64,000 nucleotides of DNA from Pseudomonadota bacterium (GCA_021802545.1 JAJZRS010000001.1:94822-158821); one strand, 5' to 3'; shown: positions 36,584-45,286, counted from the stretch's first letter. A program made the numbers and translations. The notes: a model not told the origin generated them from the letters alone.

Positions 36584-37120
36584 ATGGAGCAATACCACGG
36601 CACGACCATACTTTCGGTGAGAAGGGGAGCCAAGGTCGCACTGGGCGGCGACGGGCAGGTGACGCTTGGCAACATCGTCGTCAAGGCCGGTGCGAGGAAG
36701 GTGAGAAGGCTTTTTCATGACAATATACTGGCCGGATTCGCCGGCGGGACGGCCGATGCGTTCACTCTTTTCGAGCGCTTCGAGGCGAAGCTCGAGAAGC
36801 ATCAGGGAAACCTGCTCAGATCGGCGGTCGAGCTCGCCAAGGACTGGCGCACCGACAGGATGCTGAGGCGCCTGGAAGCGATGCTCGCGGTCGCAGACGC
36901 CAATGCTTCGCTCATCATCACCGGGAACGGTGACGTGCTTGAGCCGGAGCTCGGCATCATCGCGATCGGAAGCGGAGGCCCCTATGCGCAGTCTGCAGCG
37001 AGGGCGCTCCTCGAGAACACGGATTTTCCCCCGGAGGAGATCGTCAAGAAATCGCTTGAGATCGCGGGGGATCTCTGCATCTACACGAACCAGCAGCACA
37101 GAATAGAGGTTTTGGAATAG
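36584..37120 (+). CDS. hslV: ATP-dependent protease peptidase subunit HslV
   Basis: A 178-residue proteasome-like peptidase. Processing before the catalytic threonine in [15 protein letters not shown] gives the mature N-terminus. It also has [16 protein letters not shown] and NAGF-type [20 protein letters not shown]. It forms the double hexamer degraded-protein chamber with HslU. ATG 36584 is preferred to a TTG at 36575. Of its 13 arginine codons, 6 are AGG, 4 AGA and 3 CGC. Confidence 0.97.
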   Translation: MEQYHGTTILSVRRGAKVALGGDGQVTLGNIVVKAGARKVRRLFHDNILAGFAGGTADAFTLFERFEAKLEKHQGNLLRSAVELAKDWRTDRMLRRLEAMLAVADANASLIITGNGDVLEPELGIIAIGSGGPYAQSAARALLENTDFPPEEIVKKSLEIAGDLCIYTNQQHRIEVLE

Positions 37121-37122
37121 GC

Positions 37123-38427
37123 ATGACCCAGATGACGCCACAGGAAATCGTCCACGAACTCGACAAGCACATCGTCGGGCAGAAGGAAGCGAAGCGGGCT
37201 GTCGCGATCGCGCTGAGGAATCGCTGGAGAAGGCAGCAGGTTGAAGATTCGCTCAGGCAGGAAATCACGCCCAAGAACATCCTGATGATAGGCCCTACCG
37301 GCGTCGGAAAAACGGAGATAGCGAGAAGGCTCGCGAAGCTTGCTGATGCCCCCTTCATCAAGGTCGAGGCCACCAAGTTCACCGAAGTCGGCTATGTCGG
37401 GCGAGACGTCGATTCGATCATCAGGGATCTCGTCGAGACAGCAATCAAGGATGCGCGGGAATCTGAGACGGGGAAAGTGAGATTCAGGGCGGCCGACATC
37501 GCAGAGGAGAGGATACTCGACATCCTTCTGCCCGGTTCGGATGCCGCCGAAGGATCGACACGCCAGAAATTCAGGAAGATGCTCAGGGAAGGGCAGCTCG
37601 ACGAGAAGGAAATCGAAATCGAGGTTTCGGCATCCCATCCTTCCATGGAAATATACGGCCCGCCGGGTATGGAGGACCTCACCTCACAGATCCAGGGCAT
37701 GTTCCAGAACATGGGGACAGGCAGGAAGAAGGCGAGAAAGCTCAAGATTAGTGAGGCGATGAAGATCCTGACCGACGAGGAGTCGTCGAAACTCGTCAAC
37801 GACGAGGAGCTGAAGCTCGGCGCTCTGAAAAACGTCGAGCAGAACGGCATCGTGTTCCTGGACGAGATCGACAAGATCGCGAGCAGGTCCGAGACAATGG
37901 GCTCGGACGTCTCCCGCCAGGGGGTGCAGCGGGATCTTTTGCCGCTCGTCGAAGGCACGACCGTTTCCACAAAATACGGCATGGTGAAGACCGACCACAT
38001 TCTCTTCATCGCGAGCGGCGCCTTTCATCTCGCCAAGCCTTCCGACCTCGTCCCCGAGCTGCAGGGCAGGTTCCCGATCAGGGTCGAGCTCGATTCGCTT
38101 TCCGTATCGGACTTCGAGCAGATCCTGACAAGCACCCATGCCTGTCTTACCGTCCAGTACCAGGCGCTGCTGGAGACGGAAGGGGTGAAGCTCGAATTTG
38201 CCAAGGAAGGGATCACCGAGCTTGCGACGATCGCCTATTCCGTCAACGAGAAGACGGAGAACATCGGCGCGAGAAGGCTTTACACCGTGATGGAGCGTCT
38301 TCTGGAGGAAATCTCCTTCGACGCCGCAAAGCTCTCGGGGAGCACGGTGACGGTCGACGGGCAATTCGTCAGGGATCGCCTCGCCGATCTTGCTCAGAGC
38401 GAGGACCTTTCGCGTTACGTGCTCTAG
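37123..38427 (+). CDS. hslU: ATP-dependent protease ATPase subunit HslU
   Basis: A 434-residue AAA+ unfoldase, partner of HslV. Walker A is [15 protein letters not shown], Walker [12 protein letters not shown], sensor 2 [16 protein letters not shown]. The I domain (about residues 110-240) is intact, and the C-terminus DLSRYVL is the tail that docks into HslV. The gene follows hslV after two bases. Confidence 0.98.
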   Translation: MTQMTPQEIVHELDKHIVGQKEAKRAVAIALRNRWRRQQVEDSLRQEITPKNILMIGPTGVGKTEIARRLAKLADAPFIKVEATKFTEVGYVGRDVDSIIRDLVETAIKDARESETGKVRFRAADIAEERILDILLPGSDAAEGSTRQKFRKMLREGQLDEKEIEIEVSASHPSMEIYGPPGMEDLTSQIQGMFQNMGTGRKKARKLKISEAMKILTDEESSKLVNDEELKLGALKNVEQNGIVFLDEIDKIASRSETMGSDVSRQGVQRDLLPLVEGTTVSTKYGMVKTDHILFIASGAFHLAKPSDLVPELQGRFPIRVELDSLSVSDFEQILTSTHACLTVQYQALLETEGVKLEFAKEGITELATIAYSVNEKTENIGARRLYTVMERLLEEISFDAAKLSGSTVTVDGQFVRDRLADLAQSEDLSRYVL

Positions 38428-38457
38428 AACTTCCAGGACTCATGGAAGTCACACAGT

Positions 38458-39009
38458 ATGATGAAAAGAAGTCTCATACTTGCAGCAGCTGTTTTCGTCG
38501 CAGCCTTCGCGGCATGGCGCTTCTCGCCTGAAAAGCGGGTGGCGATCGAAAAACGCCCGGTCTCCGGGATGCCTGCTGCTCCTGTCGAAAAACCTTCCGC
38601 TCCCCTTGCGGCGTCCGAGCCTGCCCCCGAACATGCCCATGCAAGGAAGAAGGCTTCCGTTGCAAAAAAGGGCTTGAAGCCGACCCTGAAGATCGGAAAG
38701 CTGGTCATCGAAGAAGATGAAGCGACCAAGGCGATAAAAACCCCTGATCTCTTTTCCAGGTCGCTCGTCTCGAAGGACAAATCGAACGTGAATCTGGATC
38801 TCGGGGGAAAGCTCCCCTGGCCGCTTCCCGATTCCCCCTGGATGCAGAAGAGCCGTGATCTCGGCTTCCATGTCGGGCTGGACTACCGCCTGAACGAGAA
38901 TTTCGAACTGACTGGAATCGCAGGGGTTTCTGTCCCGGCAGGGACGGATGCCTATTCCATCAAGCCCAACGTCGAGCAGATCGGCGTGCGCGCGAATTTC
39001 AGGTTCTGA
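38458..39009 (+). CDS. Hypothetical exported or anchored protein with beta-hairpin C-terminus
   Basis: A 183-residue protein I do not recognise. An N-terminal hydrophobic segment (about residues 4-21) could be an anchor or signal. An Ala/Pro/Lys/Glu-rich linker follows (about 25-75). The C-terminal 60 residues contain amphipathic strands (LGFHVGLDYRLNENFELTGI, IGVRANFRF) ending in Phe, as outer-membrane beta strands do. It starts at tandem ATGs 31 bases after hslU; no Shine-Dalgarno sequence is visible. A small hairpin (CTTCCA/TGGAAG) lies in the gap. Confidence 0.6.
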   Translation: MMKRSLILAAAVFVAAFAAWRFSPEKRVAIEKRPVSGMPAAPVEKPSAPLAASEPAPEHAHARKKASVAKKGLKPTLKIGKLVIEEDEATKAIKTPDLFSRSLVSKDKSNVNLDLGGKLPWPLPDSPWMQKSRDLGFHVGLDYRLNENFELTGIAGVSVPAGTDAYSIKPNVEQIGVRANFRF

Positions 39010-39017
39010 GGGAGGAA

Positions 39018-39461
39018 ATGCTGATCCATGCGGCGACGGTGTTCATGGGATTTTTCGCCATCATGAATCCGATCGCGAACGTCCCCATATTCCTCAGCCT
39101 CACCGCATCGGACGACGGAAATACCAGGAAAAGAATAGCGTTGCGCTCGCTTTTGCTCGCCTTCGGAATAGTCGCCGCATTTTCGGTGGCGGGCAAGGTG
39201 ATCTTCGAGCTCTTCGGCATGACCCTTCCCGCCCTCCGGATCACGGGCGGGCTTTTCTCGATGTCCGTGACAATGGGCGCTTTCGCCCTGCTCTGCCTCA
39301 TCACCTATGCATTCTTTCTCCTCGGGGAGCGTTTCGTCTGTTTCATAGGCGAAGGGGCCTTGGGCGTGATCACGCGCATGATGGGGCTGATCCTTGCGGT
39401 GATCGGGACGCAGATGGCGATAGAAGGGGTGCACGGCGTGATGAAGCTGAGAGGATACTGA
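39018..39461 (+). CDS. MarC-family membrane protein, internally shortened
   Basis: A 147-residue protein; normal MarC proteins are about 200-215. The N-terminus (FMGFFAIMNPIANVPIFLSL, then LPALRITGGL) and C-terminus (ITRMMGLILAVIGTQMAIEG) both match the family. The usual middle, with the cytoplasmic loop and the conserved PLAIPLLAGPG stretch, is missing: RITGGLF runs straight into SMSVTMGAFALLCLITYAFF. GGAGGA precedes the ATG. It may be a stable short variant or a decaying gene; the reading frame is clean throughout. Confidence 0.8.
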   Translation: MLIHAATVFMGFFAIMNPIANVPIFLSLTASDDGNTRKRIALRSLLLAFGIVAAFSVAGKVIFELFGMTLPALRITGGLFSMSVTMGAFALLCLITYAFFLLGERFVCFIGEGALGVITRMMGLILAVIGTQMAIEGVHGVMKLRGY

Positions 39462-39462
39462 A

Positions 39463-40011
39463 ATGGGAAAGCGATACGAAAGTCTGAATAGCGATCATGT
39501 CGAATTCGTGAAGAATCAGAAGCTGTTTTTCGTGGGAACGGCGGCTTGCGAGGGCAAGGTGAACATTTCCCCGAAGGGCATGGACACCCTCAGAATAATC
39601 GGCGAAAAGCGGGTCGTCTGGCTCAACGTCACGGGAAGCGGCAACGAGACGGCGGCCCATCTCCTGAAAAACCCGCGCATGACCCTGATGTTCTGCTCTT
39701 TCGAAGAAAAACCCCTGATACTCAGGATCTACGGCAAGGCGCATGTGTATCATGAAGGCGAAGGAAAATGGAATGAGCTTTATCCCCTTTTCGATCCGCT
39801 TCCGGGCTCTCGCCAGATAGTCGACCTCAATGTCGAGCTCGTCCAGACTTCATGCGGCATGGCCGTTCCCTTCTATTCGTACGAGGGAGAGCGGGATGCG
39901 CTCAACAGCTGGGCGCTGAAAAAGGGGAGTGAAGGAATCGAAAAATACTGGGAAGTGAAGAATGCGACCAGCATCGACGGCTTCCCGACGGGGATCGCCG
40001 GGAAGCCTTGA
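39463..40011 (+). CDS. Pyridoxamine 5'-phosphate oxidase-fold (PPOX) family protein
   Basis: A 182-residue split-barrel flavoprotein-like protein starting MGKRYESLNSDHVEFVKNQK, with VNISPKGMDTLRIIGEKRVV, GSGNETAAHLLKNPRMTLMF and VELVQTSCGMAVPFYSYEGE. The subfamily binds FMN or F420-like cofactors, but the substrate is unknown; it is not the PdxH of vitamin B6 synthesis. It starts one base after the MarC stop. Its TGA lies two bases from the stop of a convergent 34-codon ORF. Confidence 0.88.
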   Translation: MGKRYESLNSDHVEFVKNQKLFFVGTAACEGKVNISPKGMDTLRIIGEKRVVWLNVTGSGNETAAHLLKNPRMTLMFCSFEEKPLILRIYGKAHVYHEGEGKWNELYPLFDPLPGSRQIVDLNVELVQTSCGMAVPFYSYEGERDALNSWALKKGSEGIEKYWEVKNATSIDGFPTGIAGKP

Positions 40012-40013
40012 GC

Positions 40014-40118
40014 TCACCCTCCGTGCCTGTGGAGGAAACTGTAGCTCGATCCGAGGATGATGGCGTCGATCACGACCATCGCGACGAGTCCGAATATGAC
40101 GTAAGCCATGTAGTCCAT
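40014..40118 (-). CDS. Small single-pass membrane protein, 34 residues
   Basis: ATG at 40118 to TGA at 40014 encodes 34 residues with one hydrophobic helix (AYVIFGLVAMVVIDAIILG) and a basic tail SFLHRHGG. A strong GAAGGAGAT precedes the ATG by six to ten bases. It fills the gap between the PPOX and radical SAM genes on the opposite strand. I do not recognise a family; such ORFs often encode regulators or subunits of membrane complexes. Confidence 0.6.
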   Translation of the reverse strand: MDYMAYVIFGLVAMVVIDAIILGSSYSFLHRHGG

Positions 40119-40252
40119 TTCGATCTCCTTCAGGTGATTGCCCCTTTTCGATCAAATGTCCATATGGACGTTTTTTCCGTCCTATGCTGGTGAGACTTCC
40201 TCCTTTCCGCATGGTTCCCGAAGGAGGATAATCGTCTTTTTGAGGAATAGTC

Positions 40253-41305
40253 TTGAAGCGGGAAGAAATCAAGGGCAGAGGGGCCACCCTGCAGATCGAG
40301 GGAAGGTTCGAGAGCAGGATCAGGGAGTCCTGCGACGACGGCTGGGTTCATGAGGAACTGCCGCCCTTGAAAACGACTGTGACCGTCGAGAAGGCGAAAA
40401 GCGTCATCCAGCGTCAATCTTCCCCTGACCTCCCATTTTCACAGTCGCTCAATGCCTATCGCGGATGCGAGCACGGCTGCATCTACTGCTACGCGAGGCC
40501 CAGCCATGGCTACCTCGATCTTTCCCCGGGGCTCGACTTCGAAACCAGGCTTTTCGCCAAGTCTGACGCACCGGATCTGTTGAAGCAGGCGCTTTCGAAG
40601 AAGAACTACAGTTGCGAGGTGCTCGCGATCGGAACGAACACCGATCCTTACCAGCCCATCGAGCGGGAATGGAAGATCACGAGAAAGATACTTGCGCTCC
40701 TCCTCGAATGCAGGCATCCCGTGTCCATCGTCACCAAATCGGCATTGATCGAGCGCGACATCGACATCCTCGCCGAGCTTGCCAGACAGAACCTGGCCCA
40801 GGTTTATATTTCGGTGACGACGCTGGATCATGAGCTCGCGAGAAAAATGGAGCCCAGGGCTTCTTCACCGAAAAGGAGGCTGGATGCCGTCAGGAAACTC
40901 AACGACGCAGGCATTGCCTGCGGGGTGATGGCGGCGCCAGTGATTCCCTTCCTCACCGACCACGAACTCGAATCGATATTGCAGGCTGCCAGTGAAGCAG
41001 GGGCGCAATCCGCCCATTACACGCTGCTGAGGCTCCCATTTGAACTGAAGGAGCTTTTTGCAGACTGGCTCGAAACCCATTTTCCGTTGAAGGCTGCTCA
41101 CGTGATGAGCAGGCTGAGGCAGATGAGGGAGGGCAAAGAGAACGACCACGATTTCGGCAGCAGGATGAGAGGAACAGGACTTTTCGCTGATCTGCTGGAG
41201 AAGCGCTACCGGGTGGCCTCATCCAGATTGGGCCTCAACGGAAGGCAAGTCTTTCTGGATACGAGCCGCTTCAGGTCGCCTTCCGGCCAGATGGATCTTT
41301 TCTGA
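40253..41305 (+). CDS. PA0069-family radical SAM protein
   Basis: A 350-residue radical SAM protein. It starts with the family phrase KGRGATLQIEGRFE and DDGW. The cluster motif is CEHGCIYCYARPSHGYLD (C72, C76, C79), and ALLLECRHPVSIVTKSALIE and YISVTTLD follow. The family resembles DNA photoproduct-lyase-like Rv2578c proteins, but no activity is established. The start is TTG 40253 with GAGGA seven bases upstream; no ATG gives a complete N-terminus. Confidence 0.9.
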   Translation: MKREEIKGRGATLQIEGRFESRIRESCDDGWVHEELPPLKTTVTVEKAKSVIQRQSSPDLPFSQSLNAYRGCEHGCIYCYARPSHGYLDLSPGLDFETRLFAKSDAPDLLKQALSKKNYSCEVLAIGTNTDPYQPIEREWKITRKILALLLECRHPVSIVTKSALIERDIDILAELARQNLAQVYISVTTLDHELARKMEPRASSPKRRLDAVRKLNDAGIACGVMAAPVIPFLTDHELESILQAASEAGAQSAHYTLLRLPFELKELFADWLETHFPLKAAHVMSRLRQMREGKENDHDFGSRMRGTGLFADLLEKRYRVASSRLGLNGRQVFLDTSRFRSPSGQMDLF

Positions 41306-41504
41306 GGGCTGGATTTGCTTGAGCGGCTGTGCTGCCTTTCGCAGCGATTGCCGAGCGCTTCGGCCACGCTCTCGCGGTCACGCAGGGGGAGTGAAACGAA
41401 AATCGGGTCTGGCTTCATCAAATTGCGCTGTCCGTTTTGAAAATTGAGTAAAATCGAAATAGGGTCTGTCCGTGCGGTTCAATATCAACAACACATTGAA
41501 TTAA
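41306..41504. other. Intergenic region without a supported gene
   Basis: About 200 bases follow the radical SAM gene. The left half is G+C-rich with short inverted repeats (GCCGAGCGCTTCGGC near 41352), and the right half turns A+T-rich before the Tsx-like promoter. A 71-codon minus-strand reading frame crosses it but extends antisense into the radical SAM gene and has no ribosome site. I see no RNA gene. Confidence 0.4.
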
Positions 41505-41513
41505 TGGTAAAAT
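41505..41513 (+). promoter_or_regulatory. Extended -10 element of the Tsx-like gene, 7 bases from the ATG
   Basis: TGG plus TAAAAT (41508-41513) is followed seven bases later by ATG 41521, exactly as in kdsD. No Shine-Dalgarno sequence is present. The flanking 40 bases are strongly A+T-rich. Confidence 0.55.
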
Positions 41514-41520
41514 TTTGTAG

Positions 41521-42432
41521 ATGATTGAAACTTTCGAAGGACTCTGCGTCTTTTCCCTGGCGCATCGACTCGTTCGCCTTCTCAAGGCTGCATCGATGCT
41601 GTCAGGCATTTTAATGATGAGTGATGCAGCAGCCTGGAGCGATGCGTCCGTCGGGTACCGGTACGGGACGGATTTTGCAGAGCCCTTTGAAGGCAACCGG
41701 GTCGCGAAGAACATCTTCAACGTGCGGTACGCCAACGGCTATGCATACGGCACGAACTTCTTCAATGCGGACCTGCTGTTATCGAACGGAAACGACCCCG
41801 CCTCTCCCGGGACTGGCAGAGGTGCGCACGAGGCGTATGTCGTCTACAGGCACACCCTCGATTTCGGCAAGGCCGTCGGCCGCAACCTCTCGTTCGGTCC
41901 ATTCAAAGGCATCGGCGCGACCGCAGGCTTCGACCTGAACGCCAAGCACGACGCAGGATACAACTCGAGGAAGCGCATGCTCGCCCTGGGCCCCACGTTG
42001 ATGGCGGACGTGCCAGGATTCCTCAACGCGAGCATCCTTGAACTGTGGGAGAGCAACGAACCATATGACCGCCATACCGGCGCGACCGATCAATGCAATT
42101 GCCGCTACCATTACCGCCCACATCCCGAACTGGACCTCAACTGGAGCATTCCCTTCCACTTGGGCGGCATCGCGCTCTCCTACGAAGGGTATGCGGATTT
42201 CATCTCGGCCAAGGGGAAGGACGAGTTCGGGAACGACACGGCACCCGAGACGAACATCGACTCGCAGATCATGTACGACGTCGGCCACTTTTTGGGCAAG
42301 CGGAAAAACACCCTGAAGGCGGGGTTCGAATACCAGTACTGGAAGAACAAGTTCGGGAACAGCGCGTCCGGTCCAGCAGGAAGCGGCGCGTACGCCAGGA
42401 CCAAAATGATCCGTGTCGAGTACCATTATTGA
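41521..42432 (+). CDS. Tsx-like outer-membrane channel protein
   Basis: A 303-residue protein. An unusually long N-terminus leads to a signal-like segment (SMLSGILMMSDAAA, cleavage before WSD). The mature part has SVGYRYGTDFAEPFEGNRVA, NIFNVRYANGYAYGTNFFNA, alternating beta strands and a C-terminal strand ending MIRVEYHY, an aromatic end typical of outer-membrane barrels. It resembles the nucleoside-specific Tsx/outer envelope protein family; the substrate is not predictable. The family and signal support a start at 41521, or at the internal ATG 41596 if the first residues are not used. Confidence 0.78.
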   Translation: MIETFEGLCVFSLAHRLVRLLKAASMLSGILMMSDAAAWSDASVGYRYGTDFAEPFEGNRVAKNIFNVRYANGYAYGTNFFNADLLLSNGNDPASPGTGRGAHEAYVVYRHTLDFGKAVGRNLSFGPFKGIGATAGFDLNAKHDAGYNSRKRMLALGPTLMADVPGFLNASILELWESNEPYDRHTGATDQCNCRYHYRPHPELDLNWSIPFHLGGIALSYEGYADFISAKGKDEFGNDTAPETNIDSQIMYDVGHFLGKRKNTLKAGFEYQYWKNKFGNSASGPAGSGAYARTKMIRVEYHY

Positions 42433-42483
42433 ATCCCGGGAATGCAATAAATGGGGTTGGGCTCGATTTTCACGGGGGTAAAG

Positions 42484-42510
42484 AAAAACCCGGCATCAGC
42501 CGGGTTTTTT
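42484..42510. terminator. Bidirectional rho-independent terminator
   Basis: AAAAACCCGGC, four-base loop ATCA, GCCGGGTTTTT: an 11-bp perfect stem with an A tract on one side and a T tract on the other. It lies between the convergent Tsx-like and cspA genes and can end both. Confidence 0.9.
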
Positions 42511-42564
42511 GATAGCGCCGGCCCTTGACGAGGCAAGGGGCAGCGCTGGTGCAGTTTCGGCGCT

Positions 42565-42768
42565 TCAAGCTGCGCGGATATTGGTCGCCTGCAGGCCTTT
42601 TTGGCCGGTGGTCACATCGAACGTGACGCGCTGCCCTTCGGTCAGGGTCTTGAAGCCCGTACCCTGGATTGCGGAAAAATGGGCGAAAAGATCATCGCCG
42701 CCGTTTTCCGGAGTAATGAAGCCGAAACCCTTGGAATCGTTGAACCACTTTACGGTACCTGTTGCCAT
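42565..42768 (-). CDS. Cold-shock protein, CspA family
   Basis: A 67-residue cold-shock domain protein. RNP1 is [11 protein letters not shown] and RNP2 is [11 protein letters not shown]; the start [12 protein letters not shown] is canonical. It binds single-stranded RNA or DNA as a chaperone. TAGGAG precedes the ATG by eight bases. About 200 bases without a supported minus-strand gene lie upstream, enough for the long leader often found in csp genes. Confidence 0.96.
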   Translation of the reverse strand: MATGTVKWFNDSKGFGFITPENGGDDLFAHFSAIQGTGFKTLTEGQRVTFDVTTGQKGLQATNIRAA

Positions 42769-42972
42769 ATCTTGAATCTCCTAAAAATGAATGAAGGGGT
42801 GCTTCCCCCGCAGGGCGAAGGTCAAGACGGCGGAACAGGGAAGAATACCGAGAGTTGCGGGTAAAAAACCGAACAGATAAGGCAGAACTTGAGAATCGCT
42901 GCTGCGCACTATCCTCCATATTCGGAAGAATTGCAACATATATTTTTCGCACGGCATGAACAATGCCTGTTT

Positions 42973-43125
42973 ATGGCAACCGCCATATGGATCGGCATCT
43001 GGCTGACGGGCTTCGGCAAGGTGCACTGGCTGCTTTATGCGCCTGCCGCATTTCTGACTTTTGCAGGAGTGACAGGAATCTGCCCCGGGCTCATCCTCAA
43101 CAGGATCATATTCCGCGAAAATTGA
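42973..43125 (+). CDS. Short DUF2892-like (YgaP transmembrane-type) protein, possibly incomplete
   Basis: A 50-residue hydrophobic ORF. TGFGKVHWLLYAPAAFLTFA and GVTGICPGLILNRIIF resemble the C-terminal part of DUF2892 two-helix proteins, including the conserved G-x-CP. The first helix is short, so the 5' end may be lost; the frame is open back to 42889. No convincing ribosome site precedes ATG 42973. Its 3' part overlaps antisense the end of the truncated CHASE3-PAS ORF, next to the apparent break point. Confidence 0.5.
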   Translation: MATAIWIGIWLTGFGKVHWLLYAPAAFLTFAGVTGICPGLILNRIIFREN

Positions 43126-44078
43126 GACTGTTTCTCGCGGAAGAGGCTTGATGCCTCATCAAGGAGCGCCTTGTCCTTGCGCACCCGCCATCCTTCATTC
43201 TCGATGCGGCCTTGCAGCTCGGCCTGTCCGAGCAGGGAAGCAGGCAGGCCGGCCGAAATGTCCTCGGGCGTATAAAATACGGACATGGGTTGGCCGATGA
43301 TTTCTTCCGCCGCATATCCCTTGAGGCGGCGCGCTCCTTCGTTCCAGGAAACGACGCGTCCACGGGGATCGATCATGATGATGGCATAGTCGCTGATGTT
43401 GTCGGTCAGGAGGCGCAGGCGTTCTTCGCTCTCCATGATCGCAGCCTGGGTGCGTTTTTCCCCTGCCCTGTAATTGCGCCACATGACGATGGCGATGCCG
43501 AACATGGTAAAGGAGGTCAGAATAAGCAGCGCGGTTGTCCATTCCGCATCCGTTTTCTGGTTTTCCTGTCTCACCAGGGCGAGTCTGGTTTCCTCGCTCT
43601 GCATGGCCCTGATGACGGCCCTGGCCCGGTCCATCAGGTCCTTTCCTTCTTTCATGGACGGAGTCAAGCTGCTGCCACGCTCGCCGCGATCGAAGGCGAT
43701 TTTCGTTTGCTGCATGGTCGAAAGCACACTGTCGATCAGGCCGTTCAGCTTGCGCAAGTTCTCGTGCTGAGCGGGGTTGTCTGAGGTCAGCTCTCGCAGA
43801 TGATCGAGCTGCCCGTGCCAGCGGCTCTGCGCACGATAGTAAATGTCGAGGAACTCGGGGTCGGATGTGGCGAGAAAACCGCGCACCCCGGTTTCAGCAT
43901 CGATCAGGGTGCGCAACAGCTTGGATATGTTGTATTCGACTTCAATGGTGTGCACCACCATGGCCGAGAAATGCGACAGCCTGTACAAGCTGGCCAATGG
44001 GGCAAGCAGCATCGCCGCTCCGGCCAATATCACGATCAGCAGGAGTTTTGCGGGGGCGGTTTTGCCTGTTGGATTCAT
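43035..44078 (-). pseudogene. Truncated CHASE3-PAS sensor protein, kinase or effector part missing
   Basis: A 347-residue ORF. TM1 (about residues 9-30) and TM2 (about 178-198) enclose a CHASE3 sensor domain (LLRTLIDAETGVRGFLATSD, EFLDIYYRAQ). A PAS domain follows (LLTDNISDYAIIMIDPRGRV, GYAAEEIIGQPMSVFYTPED). The PAS stops being recognisable after GRIENEGWRVRKD, where the usual fifth strand should come. The last ~40 residues are unrelated and partly antisense to the DUF2892-like ORF. A histidine kinase or other output domain would normally follow, so the gene looks cut at about 43130-43170. The 5' end looks intact. Confidence 0.75.
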
Positions 44079-44119
44079 GTGCTGTAAATTTGCCTGCGCA
44101 AATCACCATTCGCGTGAGC

Positions 44120-45286
44120 TCACTCCTTCGGCCAGTAGGCCGTCGCTATTCCGTCGCCGAGATCCGCCTCGATCAGGCGGCGGCGCACTTCCATGAGGCG
44201 GGCGATCAGCGCCGGCTCGCGATTTTTGTAGGCTGCTTCGTCCGGCACGCGGTTCACCACCACGCCGAGCAGTTCCGTGATCGCATTGCCGATCGAGTTC
44301 TGGCTGATGGTGACGATCAGCTTGCCGCCATCGTTCCTGTAGATGAGCTGCTTGAAGGCGGGCTGCCAGCGGATCGCGTTGGCATATTTCGCGTCCGTGA
44401 TGCAATGGTCCCGCACCTTTTTGGCCGTCTTCATGAAATCGTTGTTGAAAAGCAGCACGCTTTCGACCTCTTCCGGAAAATAGACGTCGGGAAGCATGGG
44501 TGCGTTGTGCGTGGAGACCTGGGAGAAGAATGTCCTGTAGAAATCGATGAAACCTTTCAGCACTTCGTCGTATTCCTTCCAGAAATGCACGTCCCTGAGC
44601 GCGTCAGCGCCCCCGGATACTTCCCAACTCGGCAGTCCCTGAGGGTATCCGGTGAGGCCGATGCAGGCATCCAGATCGCTCGCGGGTTTCAGTATTTTCA
44701 GATCCAGAGCGCTTTCGAAAAATTCCCTGTAGACGTTCCGCATGTAGGCCTGGAAAAGGCTGTGCTGGCCACCGTCGGTGAGATTGGGGTTGTCCGGGTC
44801 GGCCAGTTTCGCATTCTTCAATTCCTCCATGGGGAAGACGACGAAATGGTTGTGCAGCATCCTGATGCTCGGCACTCCCGGGGAAGAGAGCGGCCATGTC
44901 GCATCCAGGCTCGCCTCGCCCGCCAGGATCAGCGCTTTCCCGGGGTCGGGGTACTGCTCGAGCATGTAGTCGATGATGATCTGGTTCATCCTGTTCCAGG
45001 CATGCTTCACTTCTTCGGATACCTGGGTTCGCCTCACTGGACGCCCGAGCGGATTGAGGATGAGCTTGGAGGTGTTGTAGATGATCGAGCAGTCGAATTC
45101 GGTGCTGTGTCCCAACGCCTTCCGGTAAAGGAGCAGGTTCTCGGGATTGACCAGCAAGCCGTTATTGTTGACCAGGTCTTCGAGATTCTCGGTGCTGTTG
45201 AAGAATTCGTTGTGCTTCATCCCTTCGGGGATTTCGAGGGGAATCGGTCTGAAAGGCGTGCAAATTTCGCGAGGACCTGAGCGCAT
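44120..45286 (-). CDS. Conserved-looking hypothetical protein, 388 residues
   Basis: I do not recognise the family. The protein is soluble, with no signal or membrane helix. Notable stretches are CSIIYNTSKLILNPLGRPV, LAGEASLDATWPLSSPGVPS, RMLHNHFVVFPMEELKNA and ISQNSIGNAITELLGVVVNR. HNHFVVFP resembles a HIT/GalT-like histidine cluster, but only weakly. ATG 45286 follows GGGAAAG; an upstream ATG at 45331 is possible. TGTTAGCAT at about 45366-45374 on this strand is a candidate extended -10. No partner genes are adjacent. Confidence 0.65.
   Translation of the reverse strand: MRSGPREICTPFRPIPLEIPEGMKHNEFFNSTENLEDLVNNNGLLVNPENLLLYRKALGHSTEFDCSIIYNTSKLILNPLGRPVRRTQVSEEVKHAWNRMNQIIIDYMLEQYPDPGKALILAGEASLDATWPLSSPGVPSIRMLHNHFVVFPMEELKNAKLADPDNPNLTDGGQHSLFQAYMRNVYREFFESALDLKILKPASDLDACIGLTGYPQGLPSWEVSGGADALRDVHFWKEYDEVLKGFIDFYRTFFSQVSTHNAPMLPDVYFPEEVESVLLFNNDFMKTAKKVRDHCITDAKYANAIRWQPAFKQLIYRNDGGKLIVTISQNSIGNAITELLGVVVNRVPDEAAYKNREPALIARLMEVRRRLIEADLGDGIATAYWPKE

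Noticed and set aside
40159-40180. GTCCATATGGAC palindrome followed by a T run, as a terminator
   Set aside because: The stem would be only four pairs with a four-base loop, too weak for intrinsic termination; it may be a chance palindrome containing CATATG.
41206-41421. A 71-codon minus-strand reading frame after the radical SAM gene
   Set aside because: It begins in the intergenic region without a ribosome site and runs antisense into the radical SAM gene; no motif is visible.
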